Origin: Exiguobacterium acetylicum
GTDB taxonomy: Bacteria; Bacillota; Bacilli; Exiguobacteriales; Exiguobacteriaceae
Length of the DNA stretch: 64,000 nt
Assembly (NCBI RefSeq): GCF_022170825.1
Contig: NZ_CP081878.1
Span: forward strand, 956,001-1,020,000
Direction: 5' to 3'
In this document: positions 27,183 through 36,241 of the stretch, in pieces
Layout: each line of letters starts with the position of its first letter
How positions within the stretch are numbered: the stretch's first letter is position 1
Notes under the pieces: generated by a model
The model's input: only the letters and a program-made list of their open reading frames with translations
Told to the model about the DNA's origin: nothing
Databases searched by the model: none
Position numbers and translations under genes: made by a program

Positions 27183-29156
27183 TCATCGATTTTGTTTGAG
27201 TACTTCGGCGACGAGTCCAGAAACATACGGACTACCGCGATCTTCTTTTTCGACTGACTCGATCATGATGGCAACGAGGAGATCTTTTTTGTCGTTGTCA
27301 TAGCCGACGAAGAAGCCATTTTCTTTGCCGTCGGTTTCACCTGCTTTTTTCAATTCTGCCGTACCAGTCTTACCGGCAACATCAACTTCCTTGATGTCAG
27401 CGGGGAGCGTGTAGCCGTTATGAACGACATCATAGAGATCATTACGGATCATCTTCGCATCGTCTGCATCGAGTAGATCCTTCTTAAAGACTTGCTTCGT
27501 TTTTTCTTCTTGTAAGAGCGTCGGACGATAGATTGTTCCATCCGTCAGGAAAATTTCATACATCGACGCTAAGTGTAGAATATTTGTCAACATCTGACCT
27601 TGTCCGTAAGACGTGTCCATCAGCTGTCCATCAGAAGAAATTGTGCCGTCGTTTGAGATCTGTGAGGCACGTAACGGATACGCAAACGGTAGCTTTTCAC
27701 CGTATCCGAGCGCTTCAAGACCAGACGTAAACGCCTTTGTTCCGACTTGTTCGAGTGTCGAACGGGCGAAGTAGATGTTGTCGGAATAGACGAGTGCATT
27801 ATGCAGATTGACCGGACCCGGTGTCTCATGAATGCGGGTGACGTTAAAGCCATCAATTTTATTCTTCAGTCCGTTGATCGTATAGGATTTTTCGGGATCG
27901 AGTGTTCCACTCTTCAATCCGACAGCGGCTGTTAACGGTTTTTGAGTCGAACCAGGTGCAAAGGCACTCGTGAATCGGTTCAACAAGGGCTGATCCGGAT
28001 CCTGCGTCAGCTCATCGAGCCGTGCTTGCGAGATTCCTGACATGAATTCAGAAGGATCAAAGCCAGGAGAACTGAGTAAGACACGTGTTTCACCGGTCCG
28101 CGGATCAATCGCTGATGCTGTTCCGGGATCATCCTGCATCGTGTCATAGGTTTTTTTCTGAAGATCAGCATTAATCGTCAACGCAATATCTTCGCCATCC
28201 GTCGGTTTCGTTTCGGCAACGGTAACGCTTGAACCGTCCTTTTTCTGTAAGGTGATCGTCGCACCTGCTTTACCACGTAAGCGATCATCAAGTACTTGTT
28301 CAAGCCCGCGTTTGCCGACTTGTTCGCCAGCTTGGATTTGATTTTTCGATTCTTTAATCTCGTCTGCTGTTGCAGAACCGATATATCCAATCAAATGAGA
28401 CGCTGCCTTACCAAGCGGATACGTTCGGACTTCTGTCTCTTTGACGCTGATTCCAGAGATGTTACGCAGTTTATCAACCGTTGCTTCGTCGGTCAGCGTT
28501 TTGAGCGGAACGAATTGTCCATCTTTGACCCAACTCGCCTTTAAGGAATCTTCGACCGAAGAGGTCGGGCGGTCGAGCAATTCGGCGACTTGTGCGACGT
28601 CTTTTAATTGCCCGGCTGTCGCGCCGACTTCATATCCCTTGCCGGAGGTCGCGAGCGGTTTATCGTTTGCGTCAAGTAAATCACCACGTTTGCCTTCGAC
28701 GGTTTGTAGTTGGACTTTGTCGTCCTTTTTAAAATCCTTTAGGACAAAAGAAGTATCCCAGTCGATAAACCAGTTTTCGGTCTCACCTTGTTTTTCGAAT
28801 GTCAATGGAACTTGTTTATCGTATGCGACGGATCCTGCAATCGTATCAAATGAGATTTGGACGGGAAGAGACGCTTTTTTGTCATCCGTCGCTTCCTCTG
28901 CTTTTTTTCGCTCGACGGATAACTTTTTAATATCAAGCGATTTCGATAATTGTTTCGTCCGCTCGATAAATTCTTTTTTACCGTATTCTTTTTTAGTAGC
29001 CGCACTCGCATACGTATACATCTTATCGTAATCTTGTTTTTCCCAAAGTTTGATGTAGGCATCAAGCCGTTCTTCTGGTGTTGGTTGATCTTGACAAGCA
29101 GCAAGTAAGGTCACACCAAACGTTGCGGATAAAAGAAGGGGGATCGTTCGTTTCAT
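27183..29156 (-). CDS. Lipoprotein penicillin-binding protein, class B with MecA N-terminal domain (PBP3/PbpC-like)
   Basis: Peptidoglycan transpeptidase anchored outside the cell. The N-terminus MKRTIPLLL with LLAAC gives a lipoprotein signal; then an NTF2-like MecA_N domain (about 30-150), a PBP dimerisation domain (about 160-330) and the transpeptidase domain with active serine in GSTQK, SDN in YSDNIYF and KTG in AGKTGTAEL. 657 residues. The start at 29156 has GGAGGTG 8 nt upstream. Class B PBPs of this layout often have low beta-lactam affinity, which is family knowledge, not shown here. Confidence 0.92.
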   Translation of the reverse strand: MKRTIPLLLSATFGVTLLAACQDQPTPEERLDAYIKLWEKQDYDKMYTYASAATKKEYGKKEFIERTKQLSKSLDIKKLSVERKKAEEATDDKKASLPVQISFDTIAGSVAYDKQVPLTFEKQGETENWFIDWDTSFVLKDFKKDDKVQLQTVEGKRGDLLDANDKPLATSGKGYEVGATAGQLKDVAQVAELLDRPTSSVEDSLKASWVKDGQFVPLKTLTDEATVDKLRNISGISVKETEVRTYPLGKAASHLIGYIGSATADEIKESKNQIQAGEQVGKRGLEQVLDDRLRGKAGATITLQKKDGSSVTVAETKPTDGEDIALTINADLQKKTYDTMQDDPGTASAIDPRTGETRVLLSSPGFDPSEFMSGISQARLDELTQDPDQPLLNRFTSAFAPGSTQKPLTAAVGLKSGTLDPEKSYTINGLKNKIDGFNVTRIHETPGPVNLHNALVYSDNIYFARSTLEQVGTKAFTSGLEALGYGEKLPFAYPLRASQISNDGTISSDGQLMDTSYGQGQMLTNILHLASMYEIFLTDGTIYRPTLLQEEKTKQVFKKDLLDADDAKMIRNDLYDVVHNGYTLPADIKEVDVAGKTGTAELKKAGETDGKENGFFVGYDNDKKDLLVAIMIESVEKEDRGSPYVSGLVAEVLKQNR

Positions 29157-29231
29157 GTGCTTCACCTCCATTATGGATTAGACTCATAATCATACCGTAC
29201 CACTCCTGTCAGTAGATTTCATCTGAAACAC

Positions 29232-29261
29232 AAAAACGGACTTCTCGTGATGAGAAGTCCG
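29232..29261 (-). terminator. Terminator of the M23 endopeptidase gene
   Basis: On the minus strand a 10-bp stem (arms 29237-29246 and 29252-29261) is followed by five T (29232-29236). Confidence 0.85.
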
Positions 29262-29272
29262 GGGAATCAAGC

Positions 29273-29989
29273 TTAGTTGAAGTAATTGAGTGGATTGACG
29301 CTATTTGCAGCAGATGTTCCGCTATAAACATAAGATCCGCGATGCATCTCGAAGTGGAGGTGAGCACCGAACGCATTTCCTGTTGCGCCAATCGTACCGA
29401 TTTTCGAACCTTTAGCAATCGTTTGTCCGACTGAGACAGAGCGACTGTTCAAGTGTGCATACACCGTCGTATATTGGATGCCATTAACGGTATGTGTCAT
29501 CATGACATGATTGCCGTACGCCCCGTAATAACGAGATGTGATGACTTTTCCGGCAGCTGATGCGTAAACAGGTGTACCCGTTGGAGCGCCGATATCGATA
29601 CCGTTGTGGAACGTATAACCGTAAACACCACTTGCAGCACCGTATCCTTGTGTGATCGGACCGCTTGCTGGACGCGAGAAACCAGTCGTTGCTTTTGTTG
29701 AAGTCGTCGTGCTGTATTTTTTGACATATGTAGATGAGACGTAGCGTGCATAACCACCATAAGAAATTTTCGTCCATGATCCGGAAACACCGAGATAATT
29801 GAACGTTTGTCCTGTATTGACGCTACCCACTACTTTATAAGCTGTTGACGGACCTGTTCGGACGCGAAGACCGTCTGCAAGAACCTTAACTTTATATGTT
29901 GTAGCTGCCTCGACTTTTGAAGCACTTGTTGTCGCAAAACCTGAAACTACCAAAGCTGTCATTGTCATTGTTGTAAGTAATCGTTTCAT
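29273..29989 (-). CDS. Secreted M23 endopeptidase with SH3b domain
   Basis: 238 residues: signal peptide ending near SKVEA, a bacterial SH3 domain (about 32-92, LRVRTGPSTAYKVVG) and a LytM/M23 metallopeptidase domain (about 100-235) with zinc ligands in HNGIDIG and HLHFE. Enzymes of this type cut peptide cross-bridges in peptidoglycan. Its own terminator and the 240-nt AT-rich upstream gap suggest a monocistronic, regulated gene next to the PBP gene. Confidence 0.92.
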   Translation of the reverse strand: MKRLLTTMTMTALVVSGFATTSASKVEAATTYKVKVLADGLRVRTGPSTAYKVVGSVNTGQTFNYLGVSGSWTKISYGGYARYVSSTYVKKYSTTTSTKATTGFSRPASGPITQGYGAASGVYGYTFHNGIDIGAPTGTPVYASAAGKVITSRYYGAYGNHVMMTHTVNGIQYTTVYAHLNSRSVSVGQTIAKGSKIGTIGATGNAFGAHLHFEMHRGSYVYSGTSAANSVNPLNYFN

Positions 29990-30188
29990 TAAGAGTAATT
30001 CCTCCTTAAAAATCTAAAGCGACAGAAGTTGAACATTACAAAATTGTAAGAATTTATGTATATTTATTTATTTTAAAGAATGATTTTTCGCCTGAGATGA
30101 TTATAGCATCGTCAATAACACGAAAATATTTCAAATATGTTTCAAAATTACGCTTTGTTAACATATATTGTAATGGATTAATAAGTAA

Positions 30189-30219
30189 AAAAAGAACTGA
30201 CAAGAAGTCAGTTCTTTTT
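30189..30219. terminator. Terminator of the lipid kinase gene
   Basis: AAAAAGAACTGAC (30189-30201) pairs with GTCAGTTCTTTTT (30207-30219), with A/T runs on both sides. The adjacent 29990-30188 stretch is AT-rich and shows no gene. Confidence 0.85.
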
Positions 30220-30233
30220 ACGAACATATACCG

Positions 30234-31127
30234 TCAATCAGCAGAAGATGGTGAAAACACAGTTAAATGTTGAGGAAGTACTTCGACAGTCACGGGAACG
30301 TGACCCGCTGTATCACCATCGGCATTAATCGGCAATTCTTCTTTCGAACGGATTTCGACGCGTGTCGTCGTGAAATGCTCGATTTGATCTGCTTTTGACA
30401 ATCCTCCGGTGATGAGTTTTGGCAATGCTTGAAGCGCATCAAAGAAGCCAAGCTTCGTAATGATGAAACCGTGCAGTAGCCCGTCATCGACTTTTGCGTC
30501 TTCTGCAAACGATTCGAAGCCGCCAACGGAATTCGTCAAGGCGATGATGAGCAAGTGTGCTTCTCCGTCGAACTGCTTCTCAGCAGAGTCGATTTCAATT
30601 GGATAAGGACTATGATCTTTAAAGGCTTTCAGACCTTCAATGAAATAGGCAACCGATCCAAGCGATGTCTTTTGTTCGACGCTCACCTCTTCGACGGCTT
30701 CTGCGATCAGACCAACGGCGATGACGTTCATGAAATAGTGGTCATCGTATTTACCGATATCGAGCGGTCGAGCAGGAGCTTCTGCTAGAATCTGGATCGC
30801 CTCTTCTGGATCAGTCGGTATGTGTAAAGCGCGTGATAAATCGTTCACGGTTCCGAGTGGTACGATGCCAAGAGTTGGGCGATGTTGTTGCTCGGCGATT
30901 CCTGTGATGACCTCATTGACTGTACCGTCACCGCCCATGGCGATGACAGCATCATATTTTGACTTAGCAGCATGACGTGCGAATTCCGTCGCATCATGTT
31001 CTTTTTCCGTGAATCGAACATCGACGGTTTGAAAACGAGTAGCAAGCGTTTCTTCAGCAAAAGATGCGTGCTTTTTTCCGAGTTCTTTACCAGACGACGG
31101 ATTGATGATCAGCATGACTTGAGACAA
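30234..31127 (-). CDS. Diacylglycerol kinase-like lipid kinase (YegS/BmrU family)
   Basis: 297 residues with the family N-terminus VMLIINPSSGK, the nucleotide-binding AMGGDGTVNEVITG, LGTVNDLSRAL and the C-terminal beta-sandwich domain ending in INADGD. It probably phosphorylates diacylglycerol or a similar lipid at the membrane; DagK of B. subtilis serves lipoteichoic acid turnover. The start is TTG at 31127: AAGGAGG lies 6-7 nt upstream, whereas the ATG at 31115 is too far from it. Confidence 0.88.
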   Translation of the reverse strand: MSQVMLIINPSSGKELGKKHASFAEETLATRFQTVDVRFTEKEHDATEFARHAAKSKYDAVIAMGGDGTVNEVITGIAEQQHRPTLGIVPLGTVNDLSRALHIPTDPEEAIQILAEAPARPLDIGKYDDHYFMNVIAVGLIAEAVEEVSVEQKTSLGSVAYFIEGLKAFKDHSPYPIEIDSAEKQFDGEAHLLIIALTNSVGGFESFAEDAKVDDGLLHGFIITKLGFFDALQALPKLITGGLSKADQIEHFTTTRVEIRSKEELPINADGDTAGHVPVTVEVLPQHLTVFSPSSAD

Positions 31128-31202
31128 GATGAATTCCTCCTTCAGGACAATCTGTTGACTTTTTCCCTGTCCACCTAAAACATAATCTACTTGTTGCATA
31201 AT

Positions 31203-31237
31203 AAAACACCGAGTAGGCACAAAAGGCATACTCGGTG
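31203..31237 (-). terminator. Terminator of the alanine symporter gene
   Basis: Arms 31207-31215 and 31229-31237 form a 9-bp stem (CACCGAGTA/TACTCGGTG); on the minus strand it is followed by TTTTAT. Confidence 0.8.
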
Positions 31238-31258
31238 CTAAGGATCATGATTCAAATT

Positions 31259-32722
31259 TTACTGTGACGGTGGAACTTCACCAGCAGCAGGACGAGCTTC
31301 TTCTTCGACATCCCAACACTCCGTATTTTCAATACCGAGTGCTTTGGCTGAGAAGACAGGATCGAGTCCCTGTTTCCGTTGATCCTGGTAGTCTTTGATG
31401 ACTTTGAGGGCAATACCGCTTAAGAGAAGGATCGCCGTCATATTGATCAATGTCATGCCTGCCATGAATAAATCGGCGAAGCTCCATACCATACCGAGGC
31501 TAAGAACAGATCCGATGAAGACGAAGCCCATTGTCGCAATACGGAAACCGAAGACGGCTGCCGGACTTTGTTTGATAAATTCAATGTTCGTCTCTCCATA
31601 GTAGTAACTACCGACGATTGAGCTGAACGCGAACAAGAAGACACTGAGTGCGATGAATGGTGGAGCAATCGCACCGAATTCCTCAGAAAGTGCATTTTGC
31701 AACATGCCGATCCCTTCGCCATTTCCAGCAGCATAACTATCACTGAGGAGAATGATCGTTGCTGTCGCTGTACAGACGATCAACGTATCAAGGAATACAC
31801 CAAGTGTTTGCAAGAAACCTTGTTTGGCTGGGTGCGAAACTTCAGCAGCAGCGGCAGCGTTCGGAGCAGACCCCATCCCGGCTTCATTCGAGAACAATCC
31901 ACGTTTGACACCGAGTGAAATCGCAGCACCGACCGATCCACCGAACGCTTGCTCGATCCCAAATGCACTTTTGAAAATCATTGCGAATACACCAGGAAGC
32001 TCAGTGAGATTCGTAACGACGACATAAAGGGCAGCAATCAAGTAGAGTCCAGCCATGACAGGAACGACGATCGCAGAAAACTTCGCGACACGGTGGACAC
32101 CACCAAAGATGACGAGTCCTGTCAAGACGACAAGTACAGCACCAACGACAGCTGTATTGATACCAAATGCATTGTCAAAAGCAGCGGCAATCGTGTTTGA
32201 TTGAACGGAGTTGAAGATAAGACCGAATGTGACGGCAATTAAAATCGCAAAGACGATTCCAAGAACACGGTTTTTCAAGCCTTTTTCGATGTAGTAGGCA
32301 GGACCCCCACGGTAAGCATTCGATTTCGTATCGCGTACTTTATAGACTTGAGCAAGTGTACTTTCGATGAGCGCTGTCGCACCACCGAGGAGAGCAACTA
32401 TCCACATCCAGAAGACGGCACCTGGTCCGCCAAGTGTGACGGCAATCGTGACACCAGCAAGGTTACCAGTACCGATTCGAGTTGCAGCACCGATAAAGAA
32501 CGACTGGAGAGAAGTGATACTTTCCCCTTTATCATCTGTTGTTTGTTCACTTTTATCGAGCGTGACGCGGAACATCTCTTTTAAGTAAGTGAATTGGATG
32601 AAGCCAGTTCGGATTGTGAAGTAGATCCCGCCGCCGATCAATACGGCAATTAGTACATATGACCATAAAATGTTGTTGGCGTAATCGACACTTCCTTGAA
32701 TGACTTGCTGAATGGCGTTCAT
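31259..32722 (-). CDS. Alanine/glycine:sodium symporter (AgcS family)
   Basis: 487-residue membrane carrier with about 10-11 hydrophobic segments. Family signatures visible are GNLAGVTIAVTLGGPGAVFWMWI, YKVRDTKSNAYRGGPAYYIEKGLK and SNEAGMGSAPNAAAAAEVSHPAKQG. It takes up alanine or glycine with Na+; B. subtilis members are AlsT/GlnT. GGGAGG precedes the ATG and a good promoter lies upstream. Monocistronic. Confidence 0.95.
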   Translation of the reverse strand: MNAIQQVIQGSVDYANNILWSYVLIAVLIGGGIYFTIRTGFIQFTYLKEMFRVTLDKSEQTTDDKGESITSLQSFFIGAATRIGTGNLAGVTIAVTLGGPGAVFWMWIVALLGGATALIESTLAQVYKVRDTKSNAYRGGPAYYIEKGLKNRVLGIVFAILIAVTFGLIFNSVQSNTIAAAFDNAFGINTAVVGAVLVVLTGLVIFGGVHRVAKFSAIVVPVMAGLYLIAALYVVVTNLTELPGVFAMIFKSAFGIEQAFGGSVGAAISLGVKRGLFSNEAGMGSAPNAAAAAEVSHPAKQGFLQTLGVFLDTLIVCTATATIILLSDSYAAGNGEGIGMLQNALSEEFGAIAPPFIALSVFLFAFSSIVGSYYYGETNIEFIKQSPAAVFGFRIATMGFVFIGSVLSLGMVWSFADLFMAGMTLINMTAILLLSGIALKVIKDYQDQRKQGLDPVFSAKALGIENTECWDVEEEARPAAGEVPPSQ

Positions 32723-32765
32723 GATGGTGTATTCCTCCCAAAGAATAATAAAAGCTATACGCTAA

Positions 32766-32793
32766 ATTATACGAATTTTCTGATAATATGCAA
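32766..32793 (-). promoter_or_regulatory. Promoter of the alanine symporter gene
   Basis: Minus strand: TTGCAT (32793-32788), 16-nt spacer, TATAAT (32771-32766), 43 nt before the start codon. Confidence 0.7.
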
Positions 32794-32868
32794 CAACAAA
32801 ATAAAATTAAATTTTAAAATTTAATAAAGTTAGCTAAATGACAATAAATAGAGAGTCTGAAAAAACAC

Positions 32869-32901
32869 AAAAAACTGTCACTCTCTAATTCAGAGTGACA
32901 G
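32869..32901 (-). terminator. Terminator of the ABC-F gene
   Basis: Arms 32875-32884 and 32892-32901 form a perfect 10-bp stem (CTGTCACTCT/AGAGTGACAG), followed on the minus strand by TTTTTT. Confidence 0.85.
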
Positions 32902-32916
32902 CCAAATAAAAACGAA

Positions 32917-34710
32917 TTATCCATATTGCAGTAACTGTTCGTACAGGTCATCGAGTTGCTGTTGGATGGCCTTAGAAACCGTGTCAGTCGAGCCTTCACG
33001 CTTTGCTAATTTTCGCTCGAGCCGCTCAATCTGTACTTCTAACTCGTTTTGCGACAGACGCTTTGGTGTGACTACTTTGATGGAAGAAGGCGTAACTAAC
33101 TCAGTACGCTTCTTTTGAGCATACGTATACGTACCATGATAACGCGTCAGACCGTTTTCGAGCCAAAGGATCTGGGGGAAGAGACGATTCAAGAAATAGC
33201 GATCGTGCGAGACCGCAATCAGTGTTCCAGAAAAATTTTCGAGTGCTTCTTCAAGTGTTTCTCTTGATTCAATATCTAAATGATTCGTTGGCTCATCAAG
33301 AATCAATACGTTGATTGACGAATGAACGAGGACGGCTAGCTGCAGTCGAACGCGCTCTCCGCCGCTTAGTGACAAAACAGACCGGAAGACAGTCGGTCCA
33401 AAGAACAAGAACCGGGCAAGAATGTGACGGGCTTTTGCTTCCGGAACGGCAATCCGGTCTCTGAACCAGTCAATCAATCGAGCGTCCTCTTCGTAATGAG
33501 CGTGTTGGGATAAATACCCGACATGATTCGATGGTCCACGCGTGAGTGTGCCCGCGTCCGGTGATAATTCGTCAAGTAGTAGTGATAGTAATGTCGACTT
33601 TCCGCTGCCGTTCGTTCCAACAATCGCAATTCGATCCTGGACCATGATTTCAAACGAAATCGCATCAAAAAGTTGTCGCGTCTCGTAAGCAAAAGACAGT
33701 GCTTCGGCTCGAAAGACGACTTGGCTCGTGTGATCGGTAGAGGAGAAGGAGATGTCAGCGGTTTTGGCTTCGAGTTGTGGTCGTTTAATCCTTTCAATCC
33801 GCTCGAGTGCCCGTTCCATCGATTTCGCTTTACGGAACAGCTTCTCACTCGGTGGAGATGCTTCGTTCGCCCATTGTCGAAGTCGACGAATCGCTTCTTT
33901 CATCTTCTTGATTTTTTTCTGCTGCTCCTGATACGCATGGAACTGTTCGAGCAGACGACGTTCTCTCTCGACGACGAACGCACTGTAATTGCCTGCGTAA
34001 GATGTCAGCTCGCCATCCTCAAGTTCAATGATTGAAGTGACGACAGCATCTAAGAACACTCGGTCGTGAGAGACGAGTAGAACCGTTCCTGTATAGTCCC
34101 GTAAAAACTGCTCCAGCCATTCAACGGCAGCTAAATCGAGATGGTTCGTTGGCTCGTCAAGAATGAGGAGATTCGGTTTCATCAGCAACATACGACCGAG
34201 ACAAATCTTCGTCTGCTCACCGCCGCTTAGCTGATGGAAGGGGCGAGTGAGTAACGGACGGAGATGTAATCCTTTCACCATGCGCTCAATCTTCGAGTCG
34301 AGTAGATAACCATCTTTTTGTTCGAATGCATTCGTCGCTTCCGCATATCGCACGAGTAACGCCTCAAGATCGTCTGGTGCTGTCGCCATCAATTGTTCCA
34401 ACTGTTGCATCCGAGAACGGATCGAGAGGATGTCTTCAAACGCCGTCCATAGGACGTCGAGTCCCGTCATCGTCTCACTATATACAGGAAGTTGTTCCAA
34501 GTAGCCGATCGTCAAACCACTCTTTTGATAGATGACACCACCGTCCGGCTGGTCGAGGCGAGCAAGCAGACGGAGTAATGTCGTTTTACCACTCCCGTTT
34601 CGTCCGATCAGACCGACACGATCGTGTTCGTTTAAGAAGAGGGAAACGTCCGTTAAGATCGTTTCGCCTCCGAATTGTTTTGTCAGGTGTTGAATGTCGC
34701 AAATCATCAT
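32917..34710 (-). CDS. ABC-F family ATPase
   Basis: 597-residue soluble protein with two ABC domains and no membrane segment: Walker A GRNGSGKT and GTNGSGKS, signatures LSGGEQTKICLGR and LSGGERVRLQLA, Walker B LILDEPTNHLD in both halves. The charged linker between them (about 230-310) is the P-site tRNA interaction motif region, and a coiled-coil C-terminus (about 540-597) follows. ABC-F proteins act on the ribosome, either as translation factors or as antibiotic-resistance ribosome protectors. Which class this is cannot be settled by eye, but the leader peptide and attenuator upstream favour drug- or stalling-induced expression. The tandem ATGs at 34710 and 34707 are both behind AAAGGATC. 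Confidence 0.9.
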   Translation of the reverse strand: MMICDIQHLTKQFGGETILTDVSLFLNEHDRVGLIGRNGSGKTTLLRLLARLDQPDGGVIYQKSGLTIGYLEQLPVYSETMTGLDVLWTAFEDILSIRSRMQQLEQLMATAPDDLEALLVRYAEATNAFEQKDGYLLDSKIERMVKGLHLRPLLTRPFHQLSGGEQTKICLGRMLLMKPNLLILDEPTNHLDLAAVEWLEQFLRDYTGTVLLVSHDRVFLDAVVTSIIELEDGELTSYAGNYSAFVVERERRLLEQFHAYQEQQKKIKKMKEAIRRLRQWANEASPPSEKLFRKAKSMERALERIERIKRPQLEAKTADISFSSTDHTSQVVFRAEALSFAYETRQLFDAISFEIMVQDRIAIVGTNGSGKSTLLSLLLDELSPDAGTLTRGPSNHVGYLSQHAHYEEDARLIDWFRDRIAVPEAKARHILARFLFFGPTVFRSVLSLSGGERVRLQLAVLVHSSINVLILDEPTNHLDIESRETLEEALENFSGTLIAVSHDRYFLNRLFPQILWLENGLTRYHGTYTYAQKKRTELVTPSSIKVVTPKRLSQNELEVQIERLERKLAKREGSTDTVSKAIQQQLDDLYEQLLQYG

Positions 34711-34736
34711 AATCAGTTGATCCTTTCGCGCGCATC

Positions 34737-34767
34737 AAAAAAAGGAGAGCGCAAATAGCACTCTCCC
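34737..34767 (-). terminator. Attenuator terminator upstream of the ABC-F gene
   Basis: Minus strand: stem GGAGAGTGC/GCGCTCTCC (arms 34766-34758 and 34752-34744, one G-T pair) followed by seven T (34743-34737), 27 nt before the start codon. Because it lies between promoter and gene it must be regulated or leaky. Confidence 0.85.
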
Positions 34768-34932
34768 TAGTGTGTGAAAGATGCGCTTTGCTGTATTTTT
34801 CATTCATGAAGTTCTAAAAAAGGGCAGACGGGTGCCTTAGAACGCCATTCCATGAAAAATCGCGCGCAACAGATATAATTGTTCCATCAACCAGTGTTTG
34901 CACGCGGCAAAGTCCATCTTTTCACACCACCT
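34768..34932 (-). promoter_or_regulatory. Attenuation leader of the ABC-F gene, alternative pairings
   Basis: The uORF ribosome-binding/start region (minus strand GTGTGAAAAGATG, 34928-34916) is complementary, with one bulged A, to CATCTTTCACAC (34782-34771) just before the terminator. A second helix joins GTTCTAA at the uORF end to TTAGAAC 24 nt later. GCGCATC before the terminator can pair with GATGCGC after it. Ribosome occupancy of the uORF would change these pairings. Confidence 0.65.
34837..34917 (-). CDS. Leader peptide, 26 residues
   Basis: Short ORF with a good AGGTGG ribosome-binding site 9 nt upstream of its ATG: MDFAACKHWLMEQLYLLRAI then FHGMAF and stop. It lies between a likely promoter (minus strand CTGACA 34971-34966; TTGTAT 34948-34943) and the attenuator. 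Its position is that of stalling peptides before ABC-F and other resistance genes; no similarity to a known leader peptide was recognised. Confidence 0.7.
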   Translation of the reverse strand: MDFAACKHWLMEQLYLLRAIFHGMAF

Positions 34933-34986
34933 TTCATTTCAGATACAATCAGTTTACCATTATTTTGTCAGATGAGAAAGTCTGAA

Positions 34987-35868
34987 TTATTTGAATACCC
35001 CAGCAATTGAGCTGAAGAAATCACTCAGACCATCAAATAATTTAGCGAAGAAACCTTTTGTCTCCTCAGACGTTGCAAACGCATGGATATCTTGACCCGC
35101 ATTTTTCAGTCCACTCTCGATTTGTCCCCAGTTGATGTTCGCTTGCTCCATTTGATTGAACAGATTCGTCAATCGATCCATCTGTGCGTCAGACAATTGG
35201 ATGTTGTTGTTTTGAATGACTTGGACGATTAGATTTTCAATCTCGACTTTAGTTTCCGGTTTTTGATTCGCGATCTCAGCCTTGATCTCATTCATCAAGT
35301 CAGCGACTTTATCCGTTCCGACCGTCTTCCCGACGTCAGATGTGACCGATAATTCTTGCTGTGCTAAATCTTTCCGTTCGTCAGTCAGCTTGATTCCAGT
35401 CTCGGCAGAAGTTTGATCATAGGCTTTCATGATTCCTGTTAGTGCCGATGTTCCGGTCACTTTATAAGGAGAAGTGATTGTGATGTCGGCATCTTTGACA
35501 CCCGCCGTGACGAGAGCGTTCAAGTACATATCTTTTGTGACCCACGTGATGTTTTCCGTCGCAACGGAAAGCCCGTCCCCTTTTTCCGTCAATTCGATTT
35601 TAGCGGATGAATACATGTTGCCGCCTTTTTGCGACTGTGGAATGTTTTTCCCGAGATATTTTTCTTCGTCGGCAGAGGTTGCGATGATCGGCGTGATGCC
35701 TTCCGGTGCATTAAGACGTGAAAGCACCCAATCCTTATCTTTTGCGCCGAGCGACTCACCGAGTGTGACGATCGTCTTATCGACGACTTGCTCGGCAGAT
35801 GCTGCTGTCGGGAGTAATAAAGCAGAAGCGATAACGGCTGACGCCATGATTTTTGTTGGTGTATGCAT
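34987..35868 (-). CDS. Secreted DUF1002 protein (YpuA-like)
   Basis: 293 residues with a signal peptide (MHTPTKIMASAVIASALLLP, cleavage after ASAEQ region) and the DUF1002 fold: TLGESLGAKDK, STYSS-type central region and repeated helical C-terminal part rich in Q and N. Function is unknown. The start is at 35868 with GGAGG 8 nt upstream. A single gene with no close partner on its strand. Confidence 0.85.
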   Translation of the reverse strand: MHTPTKIMASAVIASALLLPTAASAEQVVDKTIVTLGESLGAKDKDWVLSRLNAPEGITPIIATSADEEKYLGKNIPQSQKGGNMYSSAKIELTEKGDGLSVATENITWVTKDMYLNALVTAGVKDADITITSPYKVTGTSALTGIMKAYDQTSAETGIKLTDERKDLAQQELSVTSDVGKTVGTDKVADLMNEIKAEIANQKPETKVEIENLIVQVIQNNNIQLSDAQMDRLTNLFNQMEQANINWGQIESGLKNAGQDIHAFATSEETKGFFAKLFDGLSDFFSSIAGVFK

Positions 35869-36018
35869 AATGAAATCCTCCAATTGTAAGTAACAGAATG
35901 AATTATAGTATCAGGTACTAAAGTTAGTGTACGAGAATGAAAGAAGTTCGGAATCGGTCTGTAGATGGAGACGGCATCCGCCTTCTGACACTTCATAGTA
36001 TAGCGAAAAGAGGACAAC

Positions 36019-36046
36019 TTGACTTCCGTTTTCAGCATGCTATAGT
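36019..36046 (+). promoter_or_regulatory. Promoter of the TPP riboswitch-tenA unit
   Basis: TTGACT (36019-36024), 16-nt spacer, TATAGT (36041-36046); start expected near 36053, just before the aptamer. Confidence 0.75.
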
Positions 36047-36065
36047 GGATTTGAATCGAATAATG

Positions 36066-36158
36066 ACCACTAGGGGAGTCGGTAGACCGACTGAGACGAA
36101 CGAAGACGTTCGGACCCTTTGAACCTGATTAAGTTCGTACTTACGGAGGGAAGTGGCG
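36066..36158 (+). promoter_or_regulatory. TPP (THI-box) riboswitch aptamer
   Basis: The conserved cores are present: CACTAGGGGAGTC, the CTGAGA loop (ACTGAGACGAACG), GGACCCTTTGAACCTGAT and GGAGGGAAGTGG. It senses thiamine pyrophosphate and controls tenA by termination. Confidence 0.97.
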
Positions 36159-36177
36159 TCAAGTCTTGTTCTTCTTG

Positions 36178-36211
36178 CGCCATGCCCGTGTATTTCGGGG
36201 TGGTGTTTTTT
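36178..36211 (+). terminator. Riboswitch expression-platform terminator
   Basis: CGCCA+CCCG (36178-36188) pairs with CGGG+TGGTG (36196-36205), followed by six T. It ends 30 nt before tenA. Confidence 0.75.
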
Positions 36212-36241
36212 CGTTTCATAAAAAACGAGGAGGATGAGATT

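Noticed and set aside
28441-29031. Long open frame (196 codons) antisense to the PBP gene
   Set aside because: Shadow frame of a well-supported gene with all three penicillin-binding motifs; no ribosome-binding site.
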